Positions 6,516 through 16,100 of a DNA stretch of 20,446 nucleotides are shown piece by piece (position 1 is the first letter of the stretch; each line of letters starts with the position of its first letter). This stretch comes from a virus. The DNA is taken from positions 1-20,446 of the IMG/VR virus record IMGVR_UViG_3300024518_000240; one strand, written 5' to 3'. The notes beneath the pieces are model-generated. The model worked only from the letters and a program-made list of their open reading frames with translations, made no database searches and was not told the origin of the DNA. Made by a program: the position numbers and the translations under genes.

Positions 6516-8666
6516 ATGACCGCCAAGCTTGCAAAATTTGATTTCAATCAAGGGTTTAATAGGGAAACTACCCAGTATGCTGAAGAAGGAAACTGGTTTG
6601 ATGGAAATCGTGTAAGGTTTCGTGCTGGTAGACCAGAGAATATAAGAGGATACCAGACAAAAGTTTCTGCTTCTTTTGATGGTTCTGCCAGAGATCTGAT
6701 TGCATGGAAAGATAACAGCAATAAGAAGAGGTCTATCTTCGGTACGCCTGATAAGGTATATGAAAATAATGGAGATTCTATTACTGATATTACTCCTATT
6801 ACTACGATTGTAACCCTGACTAACTGTTTTGGTACAAGTGTAGGAACAACCAGAGTATGCTGTTCTGATGGGTCACATGGAAGACAAAAGAATGATTGGG
6901 TTTTATTTACTTCGGCTGCTACTTTTGGAAGTGATGTAAGTCTTACAGGAAATATATATCAGATTACTTCTATTGTAGATATAAATGTTTTTACAATATC
7001 TATTACGAGTAATGCAGCAGCTACTTCTACTCAGGCAGGGTCAGCCAGCTTTAATTATTATATTGCTACAGGAACAAGTGTAGCTACACAAGGAGTAGGA
7101 TATGGAGCTTCTGACTACAATGCGGCAGATCCTGTTTCAGTGGGTCTTAGCAAGATTACAGCTACTGGTGGTAATGCGCTTGTTACTGTTTCCTGTGCTT
7201 CTGCTCATGGTGGTGTGGCTAATGATTTTGTAGTTTTTCAAAATACTTCCATAGATTCTGTGGCGGCTACCATAGGCGGTAATCTAAATCTAACCAAGTC
7301 AGCAGCAGGAGGTCCAGAGTTTACTATTGTATCTGTTAATGGTACACAGGTTATTGTAAGTGCAGGAGCGAATGCCAGTTCCAGTGGAGATGTAACATCA
7401 GGGTTTAATATGACAGCCTTGATCTATAAACAGACAGATGGAGGAGGATCAGGAAGAGCTTGGGATATTGAAGCTTCAGCAGATGCTACTGATCTGGCTT
7501 TGGATATAGCGCAATGGAGTATGGATAACTGGGGAGAAGATGTCTTATTAAATCGTAGGGGAAGTAATATATTTTATTTTGAGACTGCTCTTTCCACTAC
7601 GCCCATGAGAGCAACGACTGTAACGACATCTCCTATTAGTGTAAACTCTGTGATTGTCTCTCCAAACGACAGACATGTTGTTGCATTGGGAGCTAATGAA
7701 TTTAGTCCTACTGCTACTGTAAGCGGAACATTTAATCCTATGCTGGTCAGATGGTCTGATCAGGATAATAGAACTAATTGGGTTCCTTCAGTAAGTTCTA
7801 CGGCAGGTGAGGTTGTCCTGACAGACGGTACTCGTATTGTAGGAGCAGTCAGGTCAAAGAATGCTATTAATGTATGGACAGACAACTCTCTATGGCTGAT
7901 GGAATTTGCTGGTCCTCCTTTTACCTTTAAGTTTCAACAGGCAGGAACGAACTGTGGAATGATAGGACCACATGCAGGGATTGACTATAATGGTGTGACT
8001 TACTGGATGGGATTTGATAACTTCTATGCCAATACAGGACAGGTAGAAGTACTGGATTGCACAGTCAGAAGGTTTGTCTTTGATAGATTGAATACAACCT
8101 ATTATGATAAAGTATATACAGGAATTAATTCGGAGTTTAAGGAAATTATATGGCTTTATGTTTCCAGTACTGCAACAGAATGTGATAGTTATGTAATCTT
8201 TTCTCCTGAAGAAAACTACTGGGTATATGGAGATACATTCTTTACAACTTTCAAAGATAGAGAAGTCTTTGGAAATACAATAACTACTGGAGCTACTACT
8301 ACAGGAAACTTCTTATTTGATAATGAACCAGCAGGAGTGTTTGATGGGGATGGGGCAACACTAACTTCTTTTGTAGAGTCTGCTGACTTTGATGTAGATG
8401 ATGGTAATGCCATTATGTATATGAGTAGAATTATACCTGACTTTGATTTAAGTACAGGTAAGATCAAGCTACATCTGACAAGTAAACAGTTTCCTGAAAG
8501 TACTGAGTCTGTAACAAAAGAGTTTGATATAACCAATACAACCAATAAAGTAGATTTTAGAGCTAGAGGAAGGCAAGCGAAGATTAGGGTATCTTGTGAT
8601 TCTAACAATGCCAGTTGGAGATGGGGATCTGTAAGGCTGGCATTACAAGGAGACGGTGGAAGATAA
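6516..8666 (+). CDS. Large tail nozzle / DNA-stabilisation-type protein
   Basis: The 716-residue protein begins MTAKLAKFDFNQGFNRETTQ and has GNWFDGNRVRFRAGRPENIRG near residues 25-45. This N-terminus is characteristic of a widespread phage family placed with P22 gp10 (packaged-DNA stabilisation) or T7 gp12 (nozzle). The body alternates beta-propeller-like strands with aromatic turns (DLIAWKDNSNKKRSIFGT, RAWDIEASAD, NVWTDNSLWLMEFAGPPFTF, GMIGPHAGIDYNGVTYWMG, ECDSYVIFSPEENYWVYG). It is longer than P22 gp10 and nearer T7 gp12 in length. It would form the hexameric tube under the adaptor. Membership is judged from pattern and gene order; which of the two named families is closer is not settled. 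Confidence 0.65.
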   Translation: MTAKLAKFDFNQGFNRETTQYAEEGNWFDGNRVRFRAGRPENIRGYQTKVSASFDGSARDLIAWKDNSNKKRSIFGTPDKVYENNGDSITDITPITTIVTLTNCFGTSVGTTRVCCSDGSHGRQKNDWVLFTSAATFGSDVSLTGNIYQITSIVDINVFTISITSNAAATSTQAGSASFNYYIATGTSVATQGVGYGASDYNAADPVSVGLSKITATGGNALVTVSCASAHGGVANDFVVFQNTSIDSVAATIGGNLNLTKSAAGGPEFTIVSVNGTQVIVSAGANASSSGDVTSGFNMTALIYKQTDGGGSGRAWDIEASADATDLALDIAQWSMDNWGEDVLLNRRGSNIFYFETALSTTPMRATTVTTSPISVNSVIVSPNDRHVVALGANEFSPTATVSGTFNPMLVRWSDQDNRTNWVPSVSSTAGEVVLTDGTRIVGAVRSKNAINVWTDNSLWLMEFAGPPFTFKFQQAGTNCGMIGPHAGIDYNGVTYWMGFDNFYANTGQVEVLDCTVRRFVFDRLNTTYYDKVYTGINSEFKEIIWLYVSSTATECDSYVIFSPEENYWVYGDTFFTTFKDREVFGNTITTGATTTGNFLFDNEPAGVFDGDGATLTSFVESADFDVDDGNAIMYMSRIIPDFDLSTGKIKLHLTSKQFPESTESVTKEFDITNTTNKVDFRARGRQAKIRVSCDSNNASWRWGSVRLALQGDGGR

Positions 8667-8941
8667 TGGCAAGATATCCTGCTCTTCCAAAAAGATTAAA
8701 TGATCAAGAACTCCTGTCAATGTACAAACAAATACAAAGATGGGGATCAGTATTAATTAATGAACTGGATAGTAGGGATTTGGATGAACAAAATAGACCA
8801 TCTACAAATATACTGAGCATAGTTACAATTACCAGTATAGGTAGACCTAAGAAGGGAGATATAACTTACTCAGCGAGTAGTGGAAAGTTTAGAGGGTATG
8901 TAAGTCTTGGAGCAGAAACATCTTGGCAGGATTTAAATTAA
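8666..8941 (+). CDS. Small virion-associated protein
   Basis: ATG 8666 overlaps the nozzle stop as TAATG and has GGAG upstream, giving 91 residues. An earlier in-frame ATG at 8615 would overlap the upstream gene by 52 bases and lacks support. The N-terminus (RYPALPKRLNDQELLSMYKQ) leads into a helix that could form a short coiled coil (LLSMYKQIQRWGSVLINELDSRDLDE). The C-terminus is beta-like (LSIVTITSIGRPKKGDITYS, GKFRGYVSLGAETSWQDLN). The GDxxYSxxxGKFRGYVS segment resembles fibre or neck-appendage tips. It may be a small trimeric neck or tail accessory protein; function unproven. Confidence 0.65.
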   Translation: MARYPALPKRLNDQELLSMYKQIQRWGSVLINELDSRDLDEQNRPSTNILSIVTITSIGRPKKGDITYSASSGKFRGYVSLGAETSWQDLN

Positions 8942-9174
8942 TGAAAACAACAGCAGAACATATGAAATTTATCCATAATCCTAGTAATACTTATATACGT
9001 AATTTATATGGAGGAAGTATATTAGATAAGAGTAGGTACTCCATGCAGCAGAAGGTACAAGATCAGTTTAAAAAAATTAAGTCTGATTATAATAATATTA
9101 ATAATTTTAAGGATGATAGTAGTAACTTTGCAAGTAATCAGTTACAACAGGTAGGATATAAATATGGCTCTTGA
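8941..9174 (+). CDS. Hypothetical protein, Asn/Lys-rich
   Basis: The start is taken as ATG 8941, which overlaps the previous stop as TAATG; a TTG at 8923 is less likely. The 77-residue product is rich in Asn, Ser, Lys and Tyr, with a helical central part (MQQKVQDQFKKIKSDYNNIN) and an N-terminal TTAEHMKFIHNPSNTYI. There is no membrane segment and no cysteines. The family is not recognised. It is coupled at both ends: its last 11 bases overlap the start of the next virion-associated gene. Confidence 0.6.
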   Translation: MKTTAEHMKFIHNPSNTYIRNLYGGSILDKSRYSMQQKVQDQFKKIKSDYNNINNFKDDSSNFASNQLQQVGYKYGS

Positions 9175-9826
9175 GAGAATGGGAAGAACAGGACAAGCAA
9201 TGGCTTTTCAACAGGAAGCTAAATCTAATCCTATGGGTGCTTTAGAAATGGCTAGAGGTCCACAAGGACTTCAGGCTGCTCCTCCTCAAGGTGCTACAGG
9301 AGGGATGGGAGGACAAGCTCCTATACCTCAGTTTGTTCCTGATGAAGTTATGTCTATGGATGTTAAACAAAATTTAAATGAAATGCTGACAGCTACATTA
9401 CCTGATGGAGATTCAATAGCAGCTAAAGCTTTAGAAAAAATGATTAAGAATAATAAATTACTTACAGGAATGCTTGAAGAAACAAGAGATATTACACAAG
9501 CTGCTTCTGGTGGTGGTCTTATGCAGTTAGCAGCAGGTGGTGAGTTTACAGGAAGAGTACCGGGAGATGGACATGGCATGGAAGATAATGTTCGTATGCC
9601 AATTAAAGAAGGGGAAGAACAAGTAGCTACATTGGCAGTAAGTCCTACTGAATATGTAGTTGATAGTTATACAATGGCAGCACTGGGTAATGGGAATCCA
9701 GATGAAGGAGCAGATGTAATGGATAAGGTTGTAGAAAATGTTAGAGAAAAGGCATATGGTACAAACCAACAGCCTAATGAAATTAATGGCCTTGCTGCTC
9801 TAAGGCCAATGATAGAAAGGGTGTAA
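9164..9826 (+). CDS. Virion-associated protein with GRVPGDGxGMEDNVRMPI domain
   Basis: The 220-residue protein has a low-complexity N-terminus rich in Gln, Gly, Ala and Met (residues 1-55), then a helical part (VMSMDVKQNLNEMLTATL, KALEKMIKNNKLLTGMLEE). Residues 116-126 form GGGLMQLAAGG, and the rest is a conserved C-terminal domain: EFTGRVPGDGHGMEDNVRMP, VATLAVSPTEYVVDSYTMAA, LGNGNPDEGADVMDKVV and REKAYGTNQQPNEINGL. This C-terminal domain recurs in marine phages next to internal virion genes; its function is unknown to me. The SPTEYVV and MAALGNGN segments look like tightly conserved turns. The gene sits 3 bases upstream of the first giant internal protein and shares a motif with it. Confidence 0.7.
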   Translation: MALERMGRTGQAMAFQQEAKSNPMGALEMARGPQGLQAAPPQGATGGMGGQAPIPQFVPDEVMSMDVKQNLNEMLTATLPDGDSIAAKALEKMIKNNKLLTGMLEETRDITQAASGGGLMQLAAGGEFTGRVPGDGHGMEDNVRMPIKEGEEQVATLAVSPTEYVVDSYTMAALGNGNPDEGADVMDKVVENVREKAYGTNQQPNEINGLAALRPMIERV

Positions 9827-9829
9827 GCA

Positions 9830-12800
9830 ATGGGTTTTTTATCTTCATTATTTGGTATTAAGGGAAGTCAACCAAAGACTAGTACAGTTGTACAATCTCA
9901 AAAACTTCCAGAAGAAATATCTCCTTTTGTAAAAGAGATACTAGGAGAAGCACAAGATTTATATAAAGCAGAAATAGAGAGAGGTTATGATCCTTATACA
10001 GGAGAAACCATAGCTCCTTTAACTGCTGAAGAAGAAGCTGCAATGGCAGGAATTGCTGGTCTGGCAGGTACAACAACTCCCTTTTTAGAAGAAGCTGTAG
10101 AAACATATCGTACTGGTGCAGAGAAGTTTACACCCGAAGCTGCCGAAGAGTATATGTCTCCTTACCAGAGGGCTGTTACCGACATTGAAAAGAGGGAAGC
10201 AGAAAGAACTTTTGAACGTGATACCATGCCAAGGTTTGAAGCTAGTGGTGTAGAGGCTGGTGGTCTTAGCGGATTAGGTACAAGAGCAGGAGTACAGGCA
10301 GCAGAACTCCAAAGAAATCAAAATATACTTCTTGCTGATATAGAAGCAAAAGGACAACAGCAAGCATTTCAGGATGCTCGTATGGGATTTGAGGCTCAGA
10401 AAGCCAGAGAAAGACAGATGGCTGGAGATGTAGGAAAAATTGGACCTGCTTTATTTCAAGCTGGACTAGCAGAACAAGGAGCATTACAAACTGTAGGAGA
10501 ACAGAAGAGAGGTCTAGGTCAGTCAGCACTTGATGAAGCTTACTATAGATTCCTTGAAGAAAAACAATTCCCAAAACAAACATTATCTGATTACTCAGGA
10601 ATGGTTTATGCTAATCCTATGGCTGGTTTAACAACTCAAACAGATACTACAACAGGAACTCCTTTTGTTCCTAGTACAGGTCAGCAAATAATGGGAATGG
10701 GATTAGCTGGTCTGAATGTATTTGGAATGGGTGGTGGATTTAGTCCGGGTGGTTTTGATGCTTCTAAAATCTGGTCTAATAAAGCAGAAGGTGGACCTGT
10801 AATAGGTAGAGCAAGAGGAGGGCAGACTGGAATTTGGAATGATGCTTATGCTGAATATAAAGAAACTCCATCAGGACTGCAACTAATGATGAAAGGATCT
10901 GATGGAAGATATTATACACAAGGAGGAGAAGATCAAAGAGGTTTATATTATCCTGAAGAGGTACGTGAAGAGATTGAAGTTGAAAGTAGTGATGAAATTA
11001 CAGATGGTGCGCCTCCACCAACACAACCATCTCCCTTACAACAAGAACTACCTCCACCAGCATCTCCTTTACCTCTTTCACAACCTATGACACGAGGACT
11101 TCCTTGGGGAACTGGAGATCAGAGTGTGACAAGACTAGGAGATGTAGACAGACAAGAATATGATAGACGACAACGAGATCAAGAATTTAATAGAGCGTTA
11201 AGAGAGATAGCTACTTGGAGAAAGCAAGATGACGGTCCTCCTGCTAGTCCTGCTTATCCTCCAACATATAGTGATTTAAGTCCGGGTGCTTTAGGAGGAA
11301 AATTACCACCTCCAAATCCTATTCAGACAATACTAACTCCAGAACAACAGGCAGCACAACAACAGAAAGATAGGGATCATTATTGGAATACAATACAAGC
11401 ACAGGAAAAACTAAGAGGATCTGATGATAAACCAGATGCTCCCGGATGGGGTGGATTAACTGGTGCGGATGTTGGATTTGGAGGAGCTTTCTTTAAACAT
11501 GGAGGAGGTCTAAGTCAGTTAGCTAATGGTGGTCCTGTAATATACAGGCAACAGGGTCAAGGAGTAAGACCAAAATATGGACGAAGAACATTCTTAGGTA
11601 GAGGAAGACCTACTAGAGCAGGTTCCTTTTCTGCTATGCATCCTTCTTTAATGCAAACACAAGCAGGAGCTATACAACAAGCTACACAAGGTAGTACTAT
11701 ACCTGTAAGTCAATTAACTAATGTATTAGCTAGGCGGCAACAACGTCCTACAATTGGTAAGGCAACTCCTAGTGAATCAGGATTTGGTCTAACAGGAGGT
11801 GTAGTACAAGGAGGTGGTCAGCCGGGACAATTTGCTGGTGTTTCTACTCTAACTCAACCTAGAGGTCAAAGTCCCGGTAGAAGGATTGCTCAACATGGAC
11901 AACAGGGAGCATTTACTACTGCTGGTAGTGCAGTTAATGCAGCTACTGTTCCCGGTGGTGGTATAGATACTACAGATATAGTTAATCGAACAATACAAAG
12001 TTTAGGGAAAGATTTTCTTTCAGGTCGTGGAAAAAATTTCTCTGAAACAGTTACTGAAGCTAGGACAAGGATAGGTGGAGAAGAAGGCTTTAGTAAAACA
12101 AAGATGACCGAATCTTTTACAGATTACCAAACTAAACTAAAAACTTTACAGAAAAGAATGAATGCAAAAAATAAAGCTAAACGAGCAGAGTTTAATGAGG
12201 CTGATAAAAAAGCTTCTGAAGAGTTTTTTGCAGCACAAGAAAAAGCTATTAAGTCTGGTAATAATGCAGACATTATTGCAGGAGCTATGGATGAAGCCAA
12301 CCAAAGGCAAATAAAACAAGGTGGAGGAACAATAGCTCAATGGTTAACTGACATAATGAATGTTGGTGTAAAGGGAATAGGAACCAGACGTAAGGAACAA
12401 GGGAAAGAATTAAGAGAACTTGCCAAAGCAAAATATAAGGAAGCTAGAACTGATCGTAAGACAAACAGAAGTGAAGAGCTTGCAGAGATTAATAAAGAAT
12501 CCTTACAAGAAGCTAAACTTCTGGTCGATAAGTATGGCTTCACTAAAGAACTTGCCAATATGGATAGAGCTACCAAAACAGCAGCCTTAGCTGAGATAGC
12601 AGCTATGACAGCATTTGAACGTGGTGAATTAACAAAAGTAGAAATGATGGCTAAATTATTGGATGTTCAAAATAAAGGTAAAACAGGAGGAGGTAAACCT
12701 GTTAACTTTACTGATAAAATGAAAGAAATTAGACGTGGAGTTGCAGATATGTTTAATTGGACACTTGGTGATGATGATGAAGTTAGAGATGGAAATGGTA

Positions 12801-13099
12801 ATGTTATATTGAAGAGTGATCCATCATTACAACAATATATTGACGAAGTAAACAAACGACAAAGATTATTTTTAGAGACAGCAATTGCAGGTGGTATGAC
12901 TCAAACAAGTCAGGCTATAGCTGTACATAAAGTAATACCACCAGCAGGTGCTACTACACAAGCAAGTAGTGCTACACCTCCTCCTAGACCACAAGGAGTT
13001 CCTTCTAATACTCAGCAAAGAAAGCAAGGTAATCAATATATTTGGGTAGATGTAACTTCTGGAAAAGCTTGGGATTCATCTGGAAATCAATTACCATAA
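9830..13099 (+). CDS. Large internal virion (ejection-type) protein
   Basis: The 1089-residue protein has a helical N-terminal third (AAEEYMSPYQRAVTDIEKRE, RNQNILLADIEAKGQQQAFQ), Gly-rich linkers (GMGLAGLNVFGMGGGFSPGG), and a Pro/Gln-rich middle about residues 385-520. Two copies of an A-x-GGPVI-x-R motif occur (about 319-327 and 565-573). The second follows GGGLSQLAN. The C-terminal half is highly charged and helical (residues about 740-960, Lys/Glu/Ala-rich) and probably forms coiled coils. A small C-terminal tail reads NQYIWVDVTSGKAWDSSGNQ. Size, helix content and position before a second giant gene and the lysis pair fit the internal proteins that short-tailed phages eject to cross the envelope. 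No enzyme motif was found. Confidence 0.65.
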   Translation: MGFLSSLFGIKGSQPKTSTVVQSQKLPEEISPFVKEILGEAQDLYKAEIERGYDPYTGETIAPLTAEEEAAMAGIAGLAGTTTPFLEEAVETYRTGAEKFTPEAAEEYMSPYQRAVTDIEKREAERTFERDTMPRFEASGVEAGGLSGLGTRAGVQAAELQRNQNILLADIEAKGQQQAFQDARMGFEAQKARERQMAGDVGKIGPALFQAGLAEQGALQTVGEQKRGLGQSALDEAYYRFLEEKQFPKQTLSDYSGMVYANPMAGLTTQTDTTTGTPFVPSTGQQIMGMGLAGLNVFGMGGGFSPGGFDASKIWSNKAEGGPVIGRARGGQTGIWNDAYAEYKETPSGLQLMMKGSDGRYYTQGGEDQRGLYYPEEVREEIEVESSDEITDGAPPPTQPSPLQQELPPPASPLPLSQPMTRGLPWGTGDQSVTRLGDVDRQEYDRRQRDQEFNRALREIATWRKQDDGPPASPAYPPTYSDLSPGALGGKLPPPNPIQTILTPEQQAAQQQKDRDHYWNTIQAQEKLRGSDDKPDAPGWGGLTGADVGFGGAFFKHGGGLSQLANGGPVIYRQQGQGVRPKYGRRTFLGRGRPTRAGSFSAMHPSLMQTQAGAIQQATQGSTIPVSQLTNVLARRQQRPTIGKATPSESGFGLTGGVVQGGGQPGQFAGVSTLTQPRGQSPGRRIAQHGQQGAFTTAGSAVNAATVPGGGIDTTDIVNRTIQSLGKDFLSGRGKNFSETVTEARTRIGGEEGFSKTKMTESFTDYQTKLKTLQKRMNAKNKAKRAEFNEADKKASEEFFAAQEKAIKSGNNADIIAGAMDEANQRQIKQGGGTIAQWLTDIMNVGVKGIGTRRKEQGKELRELAKAKYKEARTDRKTNRSEELAEINKESLQEAKLLVDKYGFTKELANMDRATKTAALAEIAAMTAFERGELTKVEMMAKLLDVQNKGKTGGGKPVNFTDKMKEIRRGVADMFNWTLGDDDEVRDGNGNVILKSDPSLQQYIDEVNKRQRLFLETAIAGGMTQTSQAIAVHKVIPPAGATTQASSATPPPRPQGVPSNTQQRKQGNQYIWVDVTSGKAWDSSGNQLP

Positions 13100-13108
13100 G
13101 GTAGAATA

Positions 13109-16100
13109 ATGCCTCCACAAATAGATTATACAAAATGGGGTGAAGCTGTAGAGCAACAACAAACTAAACCTATTGATTATACTCAATGGGGTGAAGCTGT
13201 TGATACACAAAAACAAACCCAACCTCAACCTCAACAACAAACTAAACCTATTGATTATACTCAATGGGGTGAAGCTGTTACCACAACAGAGGTTGAACCT
13301 GTAGAAACTCCAGACGAAATGGATGAAGATGTACTCGACACTAACAAACAGTGGCTGAGTAATGCTGCCATAATCTATCAAGCTGAAGAAGGAGAGAAGT
13401 GGAAAGGTTCTCAGAAAGCTCTCTCTGATTGGATGAAGGATAGACATTCAAAACTCAATTGGGATATTACCAATATGGGTATGACAGCCTATAATATGGA
13501 TCAGCTAACTGAGGAACAGAAGAAAGCTTGGCTGGAATCCACAACTCAATACTCAGATACAGCTACAGATTGGTCACAATTTGGAAGAGGTCTATATCAT
13601 ACCTTAACAGATCCTGTTACTCTACTTAGTATAGCTACTGGTATTGGTGCGCCTCTCTTATTTGGTGGTAAGGTAGCTGCTGGAGCAGGACTTAACTTTC
13701 TAGGTAAAACTCTTTATAAAAATAATCTGAAAGATGCCCTTATAAAGAAAGGAGTTAGTGCAAAGCTGGCTGAACAGGCATCCAAGAAAGGATCAACAAA
13801 GGGAATAAAGAAAGCTGTTCTAGGAAAAGCCAGAAAGGAAGCTGCTAAAACAACTGCTAAATACTCAGGACTATATGGAGCAGTAGAAGGTGCTGCTTAT
13901 ATGACAGCAGAAGATATAGGTCAACAAGCTTTAGATCTTGGTCTGGATGTAGACAGAATGAAATTTGTTGAAGCTGTTAATGAAGGAGCAAGTTACGAAC
14001 AGGCTATGGAGATAGCCAATAAGACTGATTTTGATTATGGTCAGATGGCAACAATGGCTGGAGCAGGTGCTTTATTTGGGGGAGTTATGGGAGGAGGGCT
14101 TACCAGACTCGCTGAAAAGATAGGGAGAAAGTCAGCCTTACAGAAGGCAGGATGGGAAGGACCAGAAGGAGAGGTCCAGAAGGTAAGTGAGGCTTCCATA
14201 CTTATAGGATCAAAAGATACTCCTAATAATATTATAACTAAAGTAAACGAAGTAAAAGATAAGTTAGAAGTAGATGGTACAGTAACTGTAGATGTATCTA
14301 AATCCAGAAAAGATTTGGCTGATGAATTAAGGGAAATGAAAAAGACAGATGAATGGAAGGATATGACTCCCAAACAAAGGAGGGAGTGGAGAACTAATGC
14401 TCGTAAAGGACATGTAGAAAGGGAAGTAACTGTACAAGATACATTTGAAAATGAAGGTATTGTACTAGAACCTGTAAAAGGACAAAGAGGAAAGTATGTA
14501 GGAAGAAAGATTACAGAGGAAGTAACAGAGGAAGGAAGCGGAATAGGAGATCAAAGAAAAGTTGGAGAAAGAATTGTAGCTAAATTTAAAGGAGAATTTT
14601 TTGATGATGGGGGTACTAATAATGCTGTAAAATTAGCTAGAACCAGAAAGGATTCTGCCTTTAGAGCCATTGAAAGAAATGTAGAAGGATTATTAAAAAA
14701 GTATTCTAAAGCTATTCAAAAGAATTATGAACTTCCTTTAAGAAAAATTCCTAAAGAATTAAATAAGGTATTAGATGATGCCTTCAGAGGAGATGCAACA
14801 CAACTTGCCAAGCTTGAAAGTGAAGCTCCAGAAACTGCTACTGTAATAAAAGAAATGAGGGAACAAATTAAATTTCTTCAAAGGCAATTGGTTGAGGAAG
14901 ATCCTACAACTGGAAAAAAATTAGGAATTATAAAAGAAGGAAAAGCAGGTGAAGAACTTGAAGCCAAGATTGTAGCTTCCATGACTGATACAGGTAAACC
15001 TACTCTCTATGTTACTCGTAAGTATCAGATGCATGATAATCCTAAGTGGACAAAGTTTTTAAATAAAACAGATGAAGGTGCTAAAATAAGAGAGAGAGCC
15101 AGAAATTTTATTAAATTACAGGCTGCTTCTCGTCACCCGGCACTTGGGGCTGTCCTAAAGAAAAATGCTTCACAAAGAACAGTAGAAGATAAGCAGATCC
15201 TTGAATCCTATATGGGTACAGATGGTTATGTAGATAATGTAATTACTGATATTCTTAAAATGAATGATGAATCAGATTTAATTACTGTATTTTCTAAAGA
15301 ATACAATAAGAAAAATAGTTTATATGATAATGCTTCTGATATTTTAAAGAGAAGGCAAGATATTCCAAAAGAGATACGTGAGTTGATGGGAGAATATGAT
15401 AATCCTGTTTCAAATTATGCCAATACAGCAATGAAAGTGTTTCAGACTATTGAAGACTTTAAGTATGAAAAACAAATTGCAGATGCTATTAAACTGGGAG
15501 ACATAGCAGGAACAGCTACTCGTAAACTTCCTTCAGAAGGAATAACAGTTCCATTAAGATCGAGCCTTCCACCCACAAAAGGAGTAGTACAACCTTTAGA
15601 GGAAGCAGCAGGTATAGTGAAACCTCTGGCAGGAATAAAGGAGGGCGATCAAATGTATGGTACAAAAGAAGTCGCTGCCTTTATTGCCAATGGAAACGAA
15701 ATGGCAATATCTTTTCCTAAATCTATACAGACATACCTGATGTTGCAAGGACATTCCAGAGCAGCTAAAACAATCTGGAGTGTAACATCTACAGCCAGAA
15801 ACTTCCTTAGTGGTGGATGGATGGCTCTTGGAGCAGGATACCTGAACCCTAAACATCTGAAAGAAATTCCCAGAGTCTTCAGAGGAATGTATCTTAAATC
15901 TAATGAAGCTCTTAACATTGATATGGAAAGAGGACTAGCTCTGGGTATTATACAGAGTGGTACAGATATAGGATCATTCAGGGGAGCTATGAAGGATGCT
16001 GGACAAGAATCTTTTTGGGATCTTACCTCTCCTCTTTATAAAGGAGAAAGAAGTCTAATAGATAGAGCTAAGAGTGCTAATACTACTGCTGCTAAATTCT

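Noticed and set aside
8615-8665. Upstream ATG start for the small gene ending at 8941
   Set aside because: It would overlap the nozzle-like gene by 52 bases; ATG 8666 has a TAATG coupling and a GGAG site.
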